A DNA stretch of 8,794 bases from an uncultured Thalassospira sp. (GTDB lineage Bacteria > Pseudomonadota > Alphaproteobacteria > Rhodospirillales_A > Thalassospiraceae). The notes under the pieces were generated by a model. It searched no databases, was not told the DNA's origin, and worked only from the letters and a program-made list of their open reading frames with translations. Shown in pieces: positions 7,224-8,794 of this stretch. Numbering within the stretch: position 1 is the stretch's first letter; every line of letters begins with the position of its first letter. A program made the translations under genes and the position numbers. Location: the NCBI GenBank assembly GCA_946885765.1, contig CAMPHD010000110.1:1-8794 (forward strand), written 5' to 3'.

Positions 7224-7403
7224 TTAATGGGCTGCGTGCTCGGCCTGGGATTTGTCGAAAATATATTTCTTCGAGCAGTAAGGGCAGACCACCTCGCCCT
7301 TTTCCTCGAGATTGAGGTAAACGGTGGGGTGACCAAGGTGGCCTTTGCCGCCGTCACAGGCAACATTCAGGCTGCCGACTTTGATTTCTTCGGTGATCTT
7401 CAT
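7224..7403 (-). CDS. zf-CHCC zinc-finger protein, NDUFS6-like
   Basis: This 59-residue protein, too short for many gene finders, has the order of zinc ligands of the zf-CHCC family: C16 in ACDGG, H25 in LGHP, and C40-x2-C43 in VVCPYCSKKY. Family knowledge: the same fold is the zinc domain of the mitochondrial complex I subunit NDUFS6, and alphaproteobacterial homologues have been reported as accessory subunits of complex I. A role at NADH:quinone oxidoreductase is therefore plausible, but no nuo gene is in the window. The ATG has GGGAAG eight bases upstream on the leftward strand, supporting this start. The protein is small and soluble, without a signal peptide. It diverges from the ABC ATPase gene on its right and runs in the same direction as trpB, which starts about 143 bases further on. 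Co-transcription with trpB is possible but the gap and the dyad in it argue for separate control. Confidence 0.9.
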   Translation of the reverse strand: MKITEEIKVGSLNVACDGGKGHLGHPTVYLNLEEKGEVVCPYCSKKYIFDKSQAEHAAH

Positions 7404-7480
7404 ATATCCAGCTTCCCAGTTAGCACAGGCATAGGTGTTGCCATCGGTTGATCATCGGCCTGAAACAGGTCCAAGAGCCA

Positions 7481-7508
7481 TTGACCCCGCTTTCATGGGG
7501 ATGATACC
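7481..7508 (+). promoter_or_regulatory. Possible sigma70-type promoter for the ABC ATPase gene
   Basis: TTGACC (7481-7486), a 16-base spacer and GATACC (7503-7508) resemble -35 and -10 boxes, about 80 bases before the chosen start. The -35 is good and the -10 poor. A small CCCC/GGGG dyad lies between them (7485-7500). The call is tentative. Confidence 0.3.
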
Positions 7509-7573
7509 GATTGCGCATATTCAATCAACACTTCCGCATGGTCTTAGCGCAAACAAGCCACGCGGAAAAGAGC

Positions 7574-7577
7574 GGAG
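7574..7577 (+). promoter_or_regulatory. Ribosome binding site of the ABC ATPase gene
   Basis: GGAG is eleven bases before ATG 7589, slightly long but the best match near any in-frame start. It favours 7589 over the ATG at 7598 and the upstream TTG at 7511 and ATG at 7538. Confidence 0.5.
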
Positions 7578-7588
7578 ATCACGCTTTC

Positions 7589-8551
7589 ATGACTGCAATG
7601 CCCGACTACGCCATCGAAGTCGAAGGGCTGACCAAGCTCTATAAGGGCGCGAACGGTGAAAAACTGGCGCTCGATAACGTATCGCTGAAAATTCCGCGCG
7701 GTTCGTTTTTTGCTCTTCTTGGCCCGAATGGTGCTGGAAAATCCACATTTATCAATATCCTGGCCGGTCTTGTCACCAAGACAAGCGGCACGGCAAAAAT
7801 CTGGGGCTACGATATTGAGGCAGAGATGCGCGCCGCACGTTGTTCCATCGGGATCGTGCCGCAGGAACTTAATCTGGATGCATTTTTTACGCCGCGTCAG
7901 GCGATGGAATTGCAGGCCGGTTTGTATGGTGTCCCCAAACCGGAACGCCGTACGGACGAGATTCTTGCCGCCCTTGGACTGTCGGATAAGGCCGATTCCT
8001 ATTCCCGGTCGCTTTCGGGCGGGATGCGTCGGCGTCTTCTGGTTGGCAAGGCGATGGTTCATATGCCGCCGGTTCTGGTGCTGGATGAGCCGACGGCCGG
8101 GGTTGATATCGAACTGCGTCAGCAGCTTTGGGCCTATGTGAAGGAACTGAACAAGGCGGGCGTTACGATTGTTCTGACCACGCATTACCTTGAAGAAGCC
8201 GAAGAGCTGTGCGACGAGATTGCGATCATCAACAAGGGCAATGTGATTGCCCATGAAGACAAACGCAGCCTTCTGCGCCGGATCGACCACAAAACGCTGG
8301 TTCTGACAGTTAAAAACGAACTTGATGCCCTGCCAGAAGCCCTAACTCCTTGGGGTGCGGAGCTCAAATCAGCAAACCAGATCGCGCTTCATTACCGGCC
8401 CAGCAACACCCAGATGGCTGAAATTCTTAATGCCATTCAGGGCTGTGGTCTTGCCATTACCGATCTGTCGACCGAGGAAGGCGATCTTGAAGATATCTTC
8501 CTGATGCTGACGCGCGATAATGACAAGGCCCGTGCGGGCAAGGCCGCCTGA
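7589..8551 (+). CDS. ABC-2 type transporter ATP-binding protein, YadG-like
   Basis: This is the cytoplasmic ATPase of an ABC transporter, 320 residues from ATG 7589. It has Walker A GPNGAGKST (about 45-53), Q-loop VPQE (Q92), signature LSGGM (142-146), Walker B LVLDEP (163-168), the D-loop in TAGVD and the switch histidine H199 in TTHYLEEAEELC. The text around these motifs closely resembles E. coli YadG (for example DEPTAGVDIELR and LTTHYLEEAE), a family that works with ABC-2 permeases such as YadH in export. The substrate cannot be told. A C-terminal domain of about 90 residues follows the nucleotide-binding domain. The start has GGAG eleven bases upstream. The frame is open to a TTG at 7511, but that extension lacks a ribosome site and family similarity. 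No permease gene adjoins it on either side, and a strong terminator follows within about 30 bases, so the partner must be encoded elsewhere or beyond the window. Confidence 0.95.
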   Translation: MTAMPDYAIEVEGLTKLYKGANGEKLALDNVSLKIPRGSFFALLGPNGAGKSTFINILAGLVTKTSGTAKIWGYDIEAEMRAARCSIGIVPQELNLDAFFTPRQAMELQAGLYGVPKPERRTDEILAALGLSDKADSYSRSLSGGMRRRLLVGKAMVHMPPVLVLDEPTAGVDIELRQQLWAYVKELNKAGVTIVLTTHYLEEAEELCDEIAIINKGNVIAHEDKRSLLRRIDHKTLVLTVKNELDALPEALTPWGAELKSANQIALHYRPSNTQMAEILNAIQGCGLAITDLSTEEGDLEDIFLMLTRDNDKARAGKAA

Positions 8552-8577
8552 TTTTTCAGGTAGTCGCTGGATTATCC

Positions 8578-8613
8578 AAAACCCTGCAAGTTGCTTGCAG
8601 GGTTTTGTTTTTT
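8578..8613 (+). terminator. Strong intrinsic terminator after the ABC ATPase gene
   Basis: AAAACCCTGCAAG and CTTGCAGGGTTTT form a perfect 13-bp stem around a TTG loop, followed by one G and six T. It begins 26 bases past the ATPase stop. It should end that transcript and isolate the gene to the right from it. Confidence 0.93.
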
Positions 8614-8640
8614 GGCCTTAACTTGGCTTTCAAATGTAAA
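8612..8640 (+). promoter_or_regulatory. Possible promoter for the gene at the right edge
   Basis: TTGGCC (8612-8617), a 17-base spacer and TGTAAA (8635-8640) each match four of six consensus bases of a sigma70-type promoter. The -35 begins in the T-tract of the terminator. A new promoter is needed here, since the terminator should block read-through, but the boxes are imperfect. Confidence 0.35.
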
Positions 8641-8672
8641 CCAGGATGACCTCGGGGGCGGCAATTAACCAC

Positions 8673-8794
8673 ATGTTGAAAGCATTGCTGCGGTTTTCCG
8701 GGCTTGGGTTCTTGCTTTTGCTGGTTGCCTTCGCCCCAACGGTCATTCCTGCCGGTGATCCGATTGGCAGCGTCAGAAGTACCAAAAGCGCATT
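8673..8794 (+). CDS. Start of a secreted or membrane-anchored protein (cut by right edge)
   Basis: Forty codons are visible. The N-terminus MLKALLRFSGLG, then FLLLLVAFAPTVIPAG, has a basic start, a hydrophobic core and small residues after it, as in a signal peptide or N-terminal membrane anchor. The AFA site is followed by Pro, which signal peptidase I disfavours; IPA before GDP is another possible cut. The following residues, DPIGSVRSTKSA, match nothing I recognise. An in-frame ATG at 8646 would add MTSGAAINH. A GGGGG run is about fourteen bases before ATG 8673, a weak argument for the shorter form. The gene lies beyond the terminator and is probably transcribed on its own. Function is unknown from what is visible. 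It is not evidently an ABC-2 permease. Confidence 0.6.
   Translation, partial: MLKALLRFSGLGFLLLLVAFAPTVIPAGDPIGSVRSTKSA

Noticed and set aside
5848..7227. Open frame of 459 codons on the + strand opposite trpB
   Set aside because: It lies antisense to an intact trpB with every catalytic motif, and its translation shows no recognisable domain. It is a shadow frame caused by codon bias.
7544..8290. Open frame of 248 codons on the - strand opposite the ABC ATPase
   Set aside because: It is antisense to a gene with all ABC motifs, has no family resemblance, and would run through the divergent promoter region.
1..8794. Mobile element, CRISPR array, toxin-antitoxin pair or defence system
   Set aside because: No transposase, integrase, long terminal repeats, spaced direct repeats or recognisable defence gene was seen. 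The content is housekeeping genes.

Overview
The window looks like ordinary chromosomal core sequence from an alphaproteobacterium, probably of the Rhodospirillales and perhaps Thalassospira-like. This rests on the protein sequences, the trpB-trpA-accD-folC gene order, a short NDUFS6-like zinc protein and a moderately GC-rich base composition judged by eye. The genus is a guess. Eight genes and the start of a ninth fill nearly all of the window. I saw no tRNA, rRNA, CRISPR array, insertion sequence, integrase or attachment site.

Left part (1-2724): the first 542 codons of polA (DNA polymerase I) run leftward off the edge and carry the 5' nuclease and a proofreading domain with intact catalytic residues. 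About 220-315 bases of non-coding DNA, including a perfect 8+8 inverted repeat, separate polA from a divergent gene for an unrecognised four-helix membrane protein (start uncertain).

Middle (2743-7080, all leftward): folC, accD, trpA and trpB form a compact cluster, transcribed trpB > trpA > accD > folC. trpA starts at a GTG overlapping the trpB stop by four bases. folC most likely starts at a GTG inside the last codons of accD. The cluster joins the last two steps of tryptophan synthesis, the carboxyltransferase beta subunit for malonyl-CoA and folate polyglutamylation. trpF, often found just upstream of trpB in related bacteria, is not there.

Right part (7081-8794): upstream of trpB is a 59-residue zf-CHCC protein resembling the complex I subunit NDUFS6. 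Divergent from it is a YadG-like ABC ATPase that ends at a very strong intrinsic terminator, with no permease gene beside it. After the terminator, the first 40 codons of a secreted or membrane-anchored protein run off the right edge.

I found no convincing undescribed system. The points most worth a second look are the unknown membrane protein, the orphan ATPase, the dyad upstream of trpB and the start sites of the overlapping genes.
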